Of a stretch of DNA of 63,834 bases, positions 1-8,821 are shown piece after piece. The translations under genes were made by a program, and so were the position numbers. The stretch is taken from positions 1 through 63,834 of the forward strand of contig JAAYSX010000018.1 in assembly GCA_012518255.1 (NCBI GenBank), given 5' to 3'. The stretch's first letter is position 1. Each line of letters begins with the position of its first letter. The DNA comes from Candidatus Epulonipiscium sp. (GTDB lineage: Bacteria; Bacillota; Clostridia; Lachnospirales; Cellulosilyticaceae). The notes below the pieces were generated by a model. That model did no database searches, had not been told where the DNA came from, and saw only the letters and a program-made list of their open reading frames with translations.

Positions 1-29
1 AATATAATATTTTTTGCATATAAATTCTA

Positions 30-58
30 TTGCAGTTGCGCTATGCCTGTGTTAAAAT
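30..58 (+). promoter_or_regulatory. Candidate sigma-A promoter of tRNA-Leu
   Basis: TTGCAG at 30-35 and TAAAAT at 53-58 are separated by 17 bases and end 19 bases before the tRNA. The boxes are close to the housekeeping consensus. No experimental support is available; the call rests on spacing and position. Confidence 0.55.
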
Positions 59-77
59 AAGTAGGTATTTAGAAAAT

Positions 78-160
78 GCCGGTGTGATGGAATGGCAGAC
101 ATGGTAGACTCAAAATCTACTGGTAGCAATACCGTGCCGGTTCGAGTCCGGCCATCGGTA
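78..160 (+). tRNA. tRNA-Leu (anticodon CAA)
   Basis: An 83-base class II tRNA. The acceptor stem pairs 78-84 with 153-159 (with G-T wobbles), A160 is the discriminator base, and the anticodon stem GTAGA/TCTAC holds the loop CTCAAAA, giving anticodon CAA, which reads UUG leucine codons. A long variable arm (GGTA/TACC) and the T arm GCCGG-TTCGAGT-CCGGC follow. The 3' CCA is not encoded, as is common in Clostridia, so it must be added after transcription. It is a single tRNA gene with its own promoter and terminator. Confidence 0.95.
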
Positions 161-162
161 GT

Positions 163-194
163 AAAAAACACCCCAATTGGGGTGTTTTCTTTTA
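163..194. terminator. Bidirectional terminator between tRNA-Leu and the Nudix gene
   Basis: A 10-bp stem AAAACACCCC / GGGGTGTTTT with loop AATT, flanked by T-rich sequence on the plus side and by the complement of an A-run on the other. It can end both the tRNA transcript and the minus-strand Nudix transcript, whose stop codon lies at 192. Confidence 0.85.
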
Positions 195-626
195 CCATTG
201 ATTATTTTTTCTCATTTTTATATATTGGTCATATCCTTTTTTCAGCATTTGTTTCTCATCTGCAAATTTAAGCAGATGATAGGCCTCATTATATTTATAG
301 TATCCAACATCTACAAAATATTCTTCTCTTTGAGGTTTTGCATAAAAATTGTAAGATTGCATTAAATACCAGTGAACTGTTTTATTAATCACATCGTTTC
401 GGCCATTAAATTTGTAGTTGCTAGGTCCAATATAATCCATTATTTTAGCCTCTACACTTGCCTCTTCTTTAACTTCCCTTCTTGCTGTCTCTTCGTGAGT
501 TTCATAATCTTCTACTTTACCTTTAGGAAGAACCCAGCCTGTGTACTTATTTTTATATTCCTTATATAAGACTAGAATCTTACCATTATGAATAACCACC
601 CCTCCACAGCTTACAACATTTATCAT
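192..626 (-). CDS. Nudix hydrolase family protein
   Basis: A 144-residue single-domain protein. The Nudix box G-x5-E-x7-REV-x-EE is visible at roughly residues 36-58 (GKVEDYETHEE... then RREVKEEA). Such enzymes hydrolyse nucleoside diphosphates linked to another group, using Mg2+ bound by the glutamates; the substrate cannot be read from the sequence. The start ATG follows GGAGG by seven bases. It is the last gene of the minus-strand PBP/FtsW run, 28 bases after the PBP stop, so it may be co-transcribed. The family call is secure and the specific activity is unknown. Confidence 0.88.
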   Translation of the reverse strand: MINVVSCGGVVIHNGKILVLYKEYKNKYTGWVLPKGKVEDYETHEETARREVKEEASVEAKIMDYIGPSNYKFNGRNDVINKTVHWYLMQSYNFYAKPQREEYFVDVGYYKYNEAYHLLKFADEKQMLKKGYDQYIKMRKNNQW

Positions 627-654
627 CAGTAAACCTCCGCTTCTTAGTATATCT

Positions 655-2055
655 TTATCTGATATTTTGGTATTCCTTAATTAAATTATGGGCAACAGAT
701 GATGCACTAGCATCCCTGCCTGCATTTTCGATAATAATCGCTATTGATATTTCTGGACTCTCGCTTCCTGCAAATCCCACAAACCATGAATGATCTTTAG
801 CTCCTTCATTTTCTGCAGTACCTGTTTTACCACCTACATACATATTGTTTACTGCTGCCTTGCTTCCTGTTCCTTCTTGAACTACCTTAACCATTAATTC
901 TTCAATTCTTTTTGCATCCTTAGGGCTTATTATTTCATCTACATATTTTGGCAGGTTTTTTGTCTTTATGTTTCCCTTTTTATCTTTTGAATAATCTATC
1001 ATATAGGGTTCCATTAGTACCCCTTCATTAGCTATAGCAGCGGTAATCATTGCTGCATGAATCGGCGTAATTAAGGTTTTACCTTGTCCTATATATGTTG
1101 CAGATAGCTCTGCATCGGGTATTAACTCACCCTTTAGTAACTGGCTTTTAGAGTGCTCCATAGCTAACGGTAAGCTCTTATTAAATAAAAGCTTTTCCCC
1201 TGTTTTCCTAAGGCCCCTAGCTCCTATGTCTCTACCCATATTAATAAAATATGTGTTACATGATTTGGCAAAGGCACTAGATAAATTAAGTTCCCCATGA
1301 ACTGTATCATTATAGCAACGGATTGTATTATCACCCGTTGTGATCTGCCCTGTACAGTTGTAGGATAAATCTGCCTCTGAATTGTTATCATTCAAAAAAG
1401 CCTCTGTTGTTACAATCTTAAATATAGATCCTGGTGGGTATAGTCCTGATGATACCCGATTTACAAGTGGTGTGTTAGTCTCATCTGTTATTAGTGTTTC
1501 CCAATTTTGCGCAACATTATTAGGGTTAAAATCTGGCTTAGATACCAATGACTTTATTTTACCTGTTGATGATTCTATTATAACAATGGCCCCCCTATTA
1601 TCACCTAATGAGTTTTGGGCTGCTGTTTGTAATCTATCATCTATAGTAAGAACAATATCCCTTCCTTGAAACTTTTCACCTTCAAAGGCTCTTTTAAAGA
1701 TACTTTCTAGATTATAATCTGGCCTTAATAACTCCACATTGGCAAATGCTTCTATACCAGTCTTGCCTTTTTGGGTATATCCTACCGCATGTGAGTACCT
1801 ATTTGCTTGTGGATAAGTTCTTACTGAATCACCACCATTTGTTACAGTAGTGGCTATTAGCTTATTATCACTTGATAGGATATCTCCCCTTACTACCTCG
1901 TTTTCAACCGGGTCCATCCTCCTATTGTTGGCATGAATTACTATACCTTCACTCTTAACTATTACAAAGTAAGATAAATAGGATATGAGAATAATAAACA
2001 TTGATATATATATAAATCCAATTTTTATTACGTTCTTTTTCATCTTTTTATTCAT
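655..2055 (-). CDS. Transpeptidase penicillin-binding protein (class B, PbpA-like)
   Basis: A 466-residue peptidoglycan transpeptidase. One N-terminal transmembrane segment (about residues 10-33) anchors it, followed by a short non-catalytic region and the transpeptidase domain. The active-site motifs are SxxK at 210-213 (nucleophile Ser210), SCN at 265-267 and KTG at 410-412. It is short for a class B PBP because the dimerisation module is small, which fits the PbpA/PBP2 type usually encoded next to an FtsW/RodA-family gene. The upstream ftsW-like stop is one base from this start, so the two are translated as a pair and probably act as a glycosyltransferase-transpeptidase couple in septal or elongation wall synthesis. 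Confidence 0.92.
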   Translation of the reverse strand: MNKKMKKNVIKIGFIYISMFIILISYLSYFVIVKSEGIVIHANNRRMDPVENEVVRGDILSSDNKLIATTVTNGGDSVRTYPQANRYSHAVGYTQKGKTGIEAFANVELLRPDYNLESIFKRAFEGEKFQGRDIVLTIDDRLQTAAQNSLGDNRGAIVIIESSTGKIKSLVSKPDFNPNNVAQNWETLITDETNTPLVNRVSSGLYPPGSIFKIVTTEAFLNDNNSEADLSYNCTGQITTGDNTIRCYNDTVHGELNLSSAFAKSCNTYFINMGRDIGARGLRKTGEKLLFNKSLPLAMEHSKSQLLKGELIPDAELSATYIGQGKTLITPIHAAMITAAIANEGVLMEPYMIDYSKDKKGNIKTKNLPKYVDEIISPKDAKRIEELMVKVVQEGTGSKAAVNNMYVGGKTGTAENEGAKDHSWFVGFAGSESPEISIAIIIENAGRDASASSVAHNLIKEYQNIR

Positions 2056-2056
2056 A

Positions 2057-3442
2057 TTATTTCTCCACCATCTTACTGTTGGCTATGCTTCCTGACTTAT
2101 CTTCCATATGGTCTGCCACATATTGCAATAATCCAATCATAAATATACTCACTAACATAGAGCTTCCTCCGTAACTAACAAAGGGTAGGGTTACACCTGT
2201 TAGTGGAATAAGTTTAATAACCCCACCTACTATTAAAAATACCTGAATACCTATAAGATTAATAATTCCCAAACCTAACAGTAGAAGAAAATCATCATTT
2301 ATATCTAGCAGTATACGAATTCCATATAGGATTAAGATTAAATATAAAAATATCACTCCTATCCCAAATAGATTACCAAATTCCTCGCAAATTGCTGCAA
2401 AAATAAAATCAGATGTTACAACTGGTATTTTTTCTGGATAACCCCTAGTTAGTCCACTTCCAAACCAGCCCCAGGTACCAATAGCAAATAAAGCCTGCAC
2501 TATTTGGTAACCTTTGCCTGAGATATCCTTCCACGGATCCCTCCACGCCTCCACCCTAACTCTTACATGCGAAAACAGAGTATAACCTATCATTGCTGCC
2601 ATTGTCCCTGAGCCTATTCCTAATAAGTAAAGTAATATACTATTACTTGCCACATATAGAATGGTTAGGCTAGTTAGGAAGAATATAAGGCCTCCTCCTA
2701 AATCCCTTTGTAATACTAAACACAGAATATAGCCAGCTGCTGTTAGCATAGGTACAATGAATTTTCTATAATTTAGCTTTTTACCATCTTTAGTAAGTAA
2801 AGCTGATGCTAGATAAAGTACTAGTAATATTTTAACCATTTCTGAGGGCTGAAAACCAAAGGCTCCCTCCCCTGACCCTATCATAATCCAGTTATTAGCT
2901 CCATTTTTTTCTTCACCAAGAAGAAAAGGCGTTAATATAAGTAGCCAACCTGCTATAGCATATAAGGTCCTAAATTTATGGTTTATAAATACCTGTAATA
3001 GTCTAGGTAAAAACAAGGCTAGGCCCAGACCTAAGGCACACCAAATTATTTGTTTACTAGCCTCATTGTGGTTTAATCTCTCTAGCATAATGATACCTAT
3101 ATTAGCTAAAAACAAGATAATATTATACATTGGTATTTCTTTGCTTCTTTTTGTAATCCTTAGTATCCATCCAGTTAAGGTAACTACCACTATAAACATT
3201 ATCCCATTTTTAAGGAGACCTATTTTAAGAAGCTTATCCTCTTGTCTGGCAATTAAAATAGAGTAGCCGGCTAGATTAAAGAAAAAAATGCATGTGTATT
3301 GTAGTTTTGTTTTATGCTTTTCAAATATTGATAATTTATTAGGTACGTTAGTTACAAATGTTGCCGATATATATATAAATACTATCATAAATCCAACAAA
3401 TACATAACGACTTAATAAAATAAACATATCTAGGTAAGCCAT
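2057..3442 (-). CDS. FtsW/RodA/SpoVE-family peptidoglycan polymerase
   Basis: A 461-residue polytopic SEDS protein with about ten or more hydrophobic segments. Family hallmarks include the WxRDPW-like segment (EAWRDPWKD) in the large external loop, the QPSE element (GFQPSEMVK) and the C-terminal G-x-P-x-V-S-Y-G-G-S-S motif (LPFVSYGGSS). SEDS proteins polymerise lipid II into glycan strands together with a class B PBP, and that partner is encoded immediately downstream. An N-terminal extension of extra membrane helices is usual for clostridial members. The start ATG follows AAGGAG. Whether it serves division (FtsW), elongation (RodA) or spore cortex (SpoVE) cannot be decided from sequence. Confidence 0.92.
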   Translation of the reverse strand: MAYLDMFILLSRYVFVGFMIVFIYISATFVTNVPNKLSIFEKHKTKLQYTCIFFFNLAGYSILIARQEDKLLKIGLLKNGIMFIVVVTLTGWILRITKRSKEIPMYNIILFLANIGIIMLERLNHNEASKQIIWCALGLGLALFLPRLLQVFINHKFRTLYAIAGWLLILTPFLLGEEKNGANNWIMIGSGEGAFGFQPSEMVKILLVLYLASALLTKDGKKLNYRKFIVPMLTAAGYILCLVLQRDLGGGLIFFLTSLTILYVASNSILLYLLGIGSGTMAAMIGYTLFSHVRVRVEAWRDPWKDISGKGYQIVQALFAIGTWGWFGSGLTRGYPEKIPVVTSDFIFAAICEEFGNLFGIGVIFLYLILILYGIRILLDINDDFLLLLGLGIINLIGIQVFLIVGGVIKLIPLTGVTLPFVSYGGSSMLVSIFMIGLLQYVADHMEDKSGSIANSKMVEK

Positions 3443-3456
3443 ATATTTTCTCCTTT

Positions 3457-5826
3457 TTACTCTACACCATGGATAAAGTACCTATCATTATATTCTATAC
3501 TATACTGTGATGTTTCATCTGTATACCAGTTTATAATTTCCCTTATCTCTTCTGGCCTTTCAGATGTGAACTCAAAACGCATTTTATGGATAGGTAAATT
3601 TTTAATTTGATTTATTCTATCTGCAAGGGCTATGGGTCTACTACTTAAAATCTGCATCCTACAGCTTTTACAATTTGTAGCTAGACTGTACTCCTCCCCT
3701 TTACGGTCTATAAGTTTATAGGGGCTATCTAATCCGCCTTTTTTATAGTCACAGTTCCCATATCTACCTACTAAACACTGCTCTGTAGTCATAATAGGTA
3801 TATATCCATATATGACCATTTCTAAACAATCACCACTTATATTCTCTATTTCTTTTTCGCTTAATTCTAGTGATAAGGTACTTGTATTTATTCCTAGGTT
3901 TTCCCAAGCTTTTATGCTTTCATTGTTCATTATATTAAGTGTATAATCAACAATCTTTTCCTTATTACTTCTAGCAAGTCTTTTAATCTGACCATAGTTT
4001 CTAATTAAGTAACCATCTATATCGGTGCTTTCAATATAGTTCATTATATCGCTATATATATTGTAGTCATTCTCCCTTTGAATATGTGGGAGGGCTATAT
4101 ATAGTTTAACATTTTTTTCTTGGCATAATTTTATTGCCCTATCTATATCTGAAACTTCCTGATATTCCAATTCCAAATATATATGACTTAAATTATCCAA
4201 ACATGCCTCCAGTTGATCTATATTTCTAACACAACCTGTAAAAACCTTATCAGTAAATACATTTGCTTCTTTTAAATCCCTATCATTTAAATAATTTTCA
4301 TACCCCTTACCACTATATGAATTATTATTTAGTATTTTAGCAACCAATTCCTTGCTTGCTGCTCTTCTTAAGTTATTAATACTTGAAATAGGTATGAAAA
4401 TATTACTATCACAATCTATATTTATATTTCTTGCCTTAAATGGTGTATTACCAAATTTTGAAATCTGTTCCTTAAGCTTTTCCTGGCTAATGGGGGCACT
4501 TCTAGCAGCTATTACTTTATCACCCTTAAGACTGATAACACAGCCATTTTCATGGGTTAATTCTACTTCCATTGCCTTATCTAATCTAGCTATCAATCTT
4601 ATATCTACATAAGATTTCCTATTATTGTTGGAATAGGATCTTGATAATTCTTTTAAAAGTTCATGGTCCTTAGAAAGATAAACCTTATCCCCTTTTGATA
4701 TATTGCCTCTTATAACTATACTAAGTATTTCCCCAGCTTTCATTTTCTTAGAAATACCAGCCCCCGTATTTATACCATCTTGGGTCATTATACCAATTCC
4801 ATCCCCAGGATTTAAATCCTTCTTTAGTTTAATTTGAGCATTTGACATATTGCTATATGATATTACTTCTCCAACTAAAAGTCCCATATTTTTAGGACTT
4901 TTAGTTGACATCATAGATTTTCCTGGCTCCTGGGTAAAGTAACCCTCAGTAAAACCTCCCCTATTAAAAACAGTTAAAAGTTCATCTTTGTCATTCCTTG
5001 CAACCTTATAATCATTTTTCCCCATAGCCATATCAATATATTTACTATATATCCTAGATACCGATGCTATATATTCCGGACTCTTCATTCTGCCTTCAAC
5101 TTTAAATGTGTCTATACCTGCATTAATAAAATCAGGTATGAGGTCTAGGGTTTGTATGTCTTTGGGGCTCATTAGATATTCCTCATCTTTATTTGTAATA
5201 TCTATACCACCTTCACTAAGGGAGTATGGTAATCTACAAGGCTGGGCACATCTACCACGATTGCCACTTCTTCCCCCTATCATACTACTCATTAAACATT
5301 GACCTGAATAAGAAACACAAAGGGCACCATGTACAAAGGTTTCTATCTCTATATCTACAGCTTTTTTTATGGACTTAACCTCTTTTAATGATAGCTCCCT
5401 TGCAAGAACTACCCTCTTATATCCTAAGTCTTGCAAAAACTTAACGTCATCTATACTATGAGCACTCATTTGGGTACTAGCATGTACATTTATATTTGGA
5501 AAGTATTTATTCACCACCCTAAAGACCCCAAGATCTTGAACAATAATTGCATCTACACCTATGATGCTTAAGTCATGAATATAAGACATTAGCTCATCCA
5601 TTTCCTCGTTCTTAACAAGGGTATTTACAGTTACATATACTTTTACATTCCTAAGTTTGGCATATTCTACTATTTCTTTTAATTCTTCTAGGTCTAAATT
5701 TTTGGCAAATTGTCTTGCACTAAAGTGTTTTCCTCCTACATACACTGCATTAGCACCGTTTTCAATTGCAGCATAAAAACTATCCATTTCCCCCACAGGG
5801 GCAAGCAATTCTGGTTTTTTTAACAT
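3457..5826 (-). CDS. U32 family peptidase / RlhA-like RNA hydroxylation protein
   Basis: About 789 residues. The N-terminal half is a U32 'collagenase-like' domain, opening with ELLAPVG and carrying the diagnostic cysteine cluster (CVSYSGQC, then GRCAQPCR). The C-terminal part matches the DUF3656-type extension of long U32 proteins and ends with two more cysteine motifs (GNCDYKKG and NCKSCRM). Long U32 proteins of this type include E. coli RlhA, which acts in 23S rRNA cytidine hydroxylation, so an RNA-modification role is more likely than proteolysis; this is family inference. I chose ATG 5826 because GGGAAG precedes it by seven bases; an in-frame GTG lies 15 bases upstream. It lies downstream of zapA after a terminator. 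Confidence 0.85.
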   Translation of the reverse strand: MLKKPELLAPVGEMDSFYAAIENGANAVYVGGKHFSARQFAKNLDLEELKEIVEYAKLRNVKVYVTVNTLVKNEEMDELMSYIHDLSIIGVDAIIVQDLGVFRVVNKYFPNINVHASTQMSAHSIDDVKFLQDLGYKRVVLARELSLKEVKSIKKAVDIEIETFVHGALCVSYSGQCLMSSMIGGRSGNRGRCAQPCRLPYSLSEGGIDITNKDEEYLMSPKDIQTLDLIPDFINAGIDTFKVEGRMKSPEYIASVSRIYSKYIDMAMGKNDYKVARNDKDELLTVFNRGGFTEGYFTQEPGKSMMSTKSPKNMGLLVGEVISYSNMSNAQIKLKKDLNPGDGIGIMTQDGINTGAGISKKMKAGEILSIVIRGNISKGDKVYLSKDHELLKELSRSYSNNNRKSYVDIRLIARLDKAMEVELTHENGCVISLKGDKVIAARSAPISQEKLKEQISKFGNTPFKARNINIDCDSNIFIPISSINNLRRAASKELVAKILNNNSYSGKGYENYLNDRDLKEANVFTDKVFTGCVRNIDQLEACLDNLSHIYLELEYQEVSDIDRAIKLCQEKNVKLYIALPHIQRENDYNIYSDIMNYIESTDIDGYLIRNYGQIKRLARSNKEKIVDYTLNIMNNESIKAWENLGINTSTLSLELSEKEIENISGDCLEMVIYGYIPIMTTEQCLVGRYGNCDYKKGGLDSPYKLIDRKGEEYSLATNCKSCRMQILSSRPIALADRINQIKNLPIHKMRFEFTSERPEEIREIINWYTDETSQYSIEYNDRYFIHGVE

Positions 5827-5850
5827 ATTTAATCTTCCCACCTATATAAG

Positions 5851-5878
5851 AAAAACGAAGTAATTTTACTTCGTTTTT
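5851..5878 (-). terminator. Intrinsic terminator after zapA
   Basis: Perfect 13-bp inverted repeat AAAAACGAAGTAA / TTACTTCGTTTTT with a two-base loop, ending in five T residues on the minus strand. It overlaps the last codons and stop of zapA, so it probably attenuates read-through into the U32 gene. Confidence 0.75.
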
Positions 5879-6219
5879 GAACGTAATCTTGTTATTTCAG
5901 TTTGTAATTCCGATATTTTGTTTCTTAATGCTTCATTTTCCTTTTCTAATTTGTTAAACTCATTATAAAATCCATTGTTTTCCAGGTTTTGTTTTTCTAA
6001 TTCTTCCCGAGCTTTCATCAAATCATTTGCAACATTAATAGATGTTAACATTGCTATTTGTGTTGTGCTCATCCTATTGCCTATATCCAATTCCTTTACA
6101 TCCCTTGTTACTTTATCAATATAAGAAGCTACCTTATGCATATGTTCAGGAGGTTCATTGCCCTGGATTATATAAACATTCCCCCCAATGATTGTTTCTA
6201 TCTTATTTTTTTCACTCAT
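5866..6219 (-). CDS. zapA: Cell division protein ZapA
   Basis: A 117-residue protein. The N-terminal half has the ZapA fold signature (KIETIIGG-x-Y, then the ASYID...ARD-like helix and a hydrophobic stretch TQIAMLTSINVANDL). The C-terminal half, about residues 60-117, is a charged coiled coil (LEKQNLE... KLEKENEALR). ZapA binds FtsZ and bundles filaments at the division site. ATG 6219 is preferred over the in-frame GTG nine bases upstream because GGGGTG lies at proper spacing. Small cell-division genes often sit near U32 genes in Clostridia. The call is good, based on length, domain layout and neighbourhood. Confidence 0.88.
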   Translation of the reverse strand: MSEKNKIETIIGGNVYIIQGNEPPEHMHKVASYIDKVTRDVKELDIGNRMSTTQIAMLTSINVANDLMKAREELEKQNLENNGFYNEFNKLEKENEALRNKISELQTEITRLRSKTK

Positions 6220-6337
6220 TAGCAGCACCCCATTACTTTTTCTACATTATCCACGGTTATTATACACGTTTATTTATTTTATTGTATCATGCTACTAATT
6301 TTAATACAATTAAAAGCCTAGAATATCTGGCTTTTAG

Positions 6338-7342
6338 CTAACCTTCCTGGGGTAATGGTAATCCCATATGCTTATAACCATAAGGAGTGAGCATCCTTCC
6401 CCTTGGCGTTCTTTGCAAAAGCCCCATTTGTATAAGATAGGGTTCATATACATCTTCTATAGTATCACTTTCTTCCCCTATACCTGCGGCCAAGGTATCC
6501 AAACCTACTGGGCCACCATTGAATTTATTAGCAATCATTTCCATAATCTCCCTGTCAACCTCATCTAAGCCGCATTGGTCTATATGAAGCTGTTTTAGAG
6601 CTTTATTTGCAATGTCTAGGGTTATTTCACTATCATATTTAACCATAGCAATATCCCTTACCCTCCTAAGTAGCCTGTTTGCTATCCTAGGGGTACCTCT
6701 CCCCCTTCTTGCTATTTCACGAGCACCTTCATCATCAATTCCTACTTCCAGAATTCCACTTGCACGCTTTACAATTTGGGTAAGTTCATCTTCACTATAG
6801 TATTCAAGGCGTTGTATAATCCCAAATCTATCTCTAAGAGGTGGTGAAAGCAGTCCCGCTCTTGTAGTAGCACCTACCAGTGTAAAGTTAGGTAAATCTA
6901 ATCTAATAGACTTTGCGCTAGGCCCTTTACCTACCACAATATCAATAGTATAATCCTCCATAGCAGGATAAAGGATTTCTTCAACATGCCTACTCATTCT
7001 GTGTATCTCATCTATAAAAAGCAAATCTCCATCATTTAAGTTATTTAAAATAGCTGCCATATCACCTGGTTTTTCTATAGCGGGTCCTGAAGTTATCTTA
7101 ATATTTACACCCATTTCATATGCTATTATGGAAGCTAAAGTTGTTTTACCAAGTCCTGGTGGCCCATATAATAAAACATGATCTAATTGTTCATTTCTTT
7201 GAGTTGCTGCTTCAATAAAAATACGCAAATTTTCCTTAGCCTTGTGTTGGCCTATATATTCATCTAGTGATTGTGGCCTAATATTAGATTCTATTTCTAT
7301 ATCTTCTGCCCTTAAATCTGCACAAATCATTCCCCTGTCCAT
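6338..7342 (-). CDS. ruvB: Holliday junction branch migration helicase RuvB
   Basis: A 334-residue AAA+ ATPase that drives branch migration of Holliday junctions when loaded by RuvA. Walker A is GPPGLGKT at residues 60-67, Walker B/sensor region is LLFIDEIHR, and the family box [18 protein letters not shown] and the C-terminal winged-helix domain ([10 protein letters not shown]) are all present. ATG 7342 follows AGGTGA at five bases, so I prefer it to the GTG nine bases upstream. The gene lies 16 bases downstream of ruvA and is probably co-transcribed with it. No Holliday nuclease ruvC is seen nearby; recU lies at 49.5 kb. Confidence 0.98.
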   Translation of the reverse strand: MDRGMICADLRAEDIEIESNIRPQSLDEYIGQHKAKENLRIFIEAATQRNEQLDHVLLYGPPGLGKTTLASIIAYEMGVNIKITSGPAIEKPGDMAAILNNLNDGDLLFIDEIHRMSRHVEEILYPAMEDYTIDIVVGKGPSAKSIRLDLPNFTLVGATTRAGLLSPPLRDRFGIIQRLEYYSEDELTQIVKRASGILEVGIDDEGAREIARRGRGTPRIANRLLRRVRDIAMVKYDSEITLDIANKALKQLHIDQCGLDEVDREIMEMIANKFNGGPVGLDTLAAGIGEESDTIEDVYEPYLIQMGLLQRTPRGRMLTPYGYKHMGLPLPQEG

Positions 7343-7358
7343 ATATTTCACCTATTTC

Positions 7359-7955
7359 TTATATTGTTGCCAGTATCTTTAAGGCTTGTTTTATTATTTC
7401 TTCTACTTCCATTCCTTCATTATAAACTTTATTTACAACATCCATTGCATCCATTCTAGAATATCCTAAAGCATTAAGCGCCTCTATAGCATCTCCTGCG
7501 TGGCTTATAGCCTGGCTATCTTCACCTACTTCTGGTAAGGCAATTATATCCTCATCAGTAAACTTATCTTTAAGCTCAAGAATCATTCTTTTTGCTGTTT
7601 TAGGCCCTATCCCTGGTACCGTAGTTAAAGTTTTTACATCCTGGGAAATAACTGCACTAATAATTTCCCTTGGACTTAAGACCGATAATATGCTCATTGC
7701 CACCTTAGGTCCTATTCCGTTTACAGTTAAGATTTCTTCATACATATCCTTCTCTTTAGAAGTATTAAATCCATATAGAATCCTAGCATCCTCCCTAACA
7801 TGATCATATGTATGTATTTTAACTTCATTTCCACAGGGCGGTAGTTTCAAACTTAATGAATGCGGCATTAGTATTTCATATCCTATTCCTTGGACTTCAA
7901 CTATTACATGTTTTTCAGTAACTTCTTTAAGTATCCCTTTTACGTATATAATCAA
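7359..7955 (-). CDS. ruvA: Holliday junction branch migration protein RuvA
   Basis: A 198-residue protein that binds the four-way DNA junction and recruits RuvB. The N-terminal OB fold begins I-I-Y-V-K-G, and the central helix-hairpin-helix motifs are visible (LTVNGIGPKVA and TTVPGIGPKTAKR). The C-terminal UBA-like RuvB-contacting domain ends the protein (AIEALNALGYSR). I chose the TTG at 7955 as start: AGGTGA lies five bases before it and the resulting N-terminus matches the family. The longer frame begins with a GTG inside that Shine-Dalgarno sequence. Confidence 0.97.
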   Translation of the reverse strand: MIIYVKGILKEVTEKHVIVEVQGIGYEILMPHSLSLKLPPCGNEVKIHTYDHVREDARILYGFNTSKEKDMYEEILTVNGIGPKVAMSILSVLSPREIISAVISQDVKTLTTVPGIGPKTAKRMILELKDKFTDEDIIALPEVGEDSQAISHAGDAIEALNALGYSRMDAMDVVNKVYNEGMEVEEIIKQALKILATI

Positions 7956-8106
7956 AACATTCACCTTTCTTTTTCAATCTAGAACATCAGTTCCATCATA
8001 CTATACAGTTAATCTAGTGTAAAGTATAAGATATTTATAAAATAGGAACTTTGAATAAGCATTCCCCATAAGATGTATATGAACCCTATTTTTTGGAGGT
8101 GCAACT

Positions 8107-8772
8107 ATGCTAGCTTTATGCGTTAGATTTTCGCACTTTTCAAGTATGACATCTTTCCCCCAACCACTTAGCCCAGATCTTGAAAGAAAGCATTTGAAAC
8201 TTTATAATCAGGGAAATTTAGAGTCAAAAACCATTTTAATAGAACACAATTTAAGACTTGTAGCACATATTGTTAAAAAGTATAATAATTTCAATCAGGA
8301 TACAGATGATCTAATCTCCATTGGAACAATTGGTCTTATTAAAGGTATTACATCTTTTGATATAAATAAAGGCACAAAACTCGGAACGTACGCAGCTAGG
8401 TGTATAGAAAATGAAATTTTAATGTATTTAAGGTCTACCAAAAAACAAAAAAGTGAAATCTCCTTGCAAGCCCCAATTGGTACTGATAAGGAAGGTAATG
8501 AAATCTCTTTACTAGATGTTTTGTGTAATGATAATGATAATGTTTCAGATTCGGTAGAATTTAATATAGAGCTTAAAAGAACCTTTGATAAAATGAAACA
8601 TACTCTTCAAGAAAGGGAGGCTAGGGTTCTGGTTATGCGTTATGGACTTGATAATAAAAAAGAAAAAACCCAAAGGGAAATTGCTGAGATATTAGGTATT
8701 TCTAGATCTTATGTATCTAGAATTGAAAAAAAAGCCCTTAGTAAATTAAATATAGAATTAAATAAAAAATAA
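8107..8772 (+). CDS. sigK: RNA polymerase sporulation sigma factor SigK
   Basis: A 221-residue sigma-70-family factor. The body aligns with Bacillus SigK from the FPQPLS element at residue 17 onward, through LIEHNLRLVAHIVKKY, DLISIGTIGLIK and the core-binding GTKLGTYAARCIENEI, to the -35 binding helix-turn-helix TQREIAEILGISRSYVSRIE. SigK directs late mother-cell transcription (coat and cortex genes). About 15-20 residues precede the FPQPLS block, so a short pro-sequence may be present but is less hydrophobic and shorter than in Bacillus. The gene is continuous, with no skin-type element interrupting it. GGAGGT lies seven bases before the ATG. It is divergent from ruvA. Confidence 0.95.
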   Translation: MLALCVRFSHFSSMTSFPQPLSPDLERKHLKLYNQGNLESKTILIEHNLRLVAHIVKKYNNFNQDTDDLISIGTIGLIKGITSFDINKGTKLGTYAARCIENEILMYLRSTKKQKSEISLQAPIGTDKEGNEISLLDVLCNDNDNVSDSVEFNIELKRTFDKMKHTLQEREARVLVMRYGLDNKKEKTQREIAEILGISRSYVSRIEKKALSKLNIELNKK

Positions 8773-8812
8773 GTAAAAGTCCTAATTGTTTGGGACTTTT
8801 ACTTATTTAAAT
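8767..8812. terminator. Terminator between sigK and the NlpC/P60 gene
   Basis: A 16-bp stem AAATAAGTAAAAGTCC / GGACTTTTACTTATTT-type pairing with a short loop around 8783-8792. It overlaps the sigK stop and lies just before the convergent NlpC/P60 stop at 8822, so it can serve both directions. Confidence 0.75.
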
Positions 8813-8821
8813 TAACCTAAT

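Noticed and set aside
8107-8772. Prophage-like skin element at sigK
   Set aside because: The gene is intact and no recombinase or phage gene is present around it.
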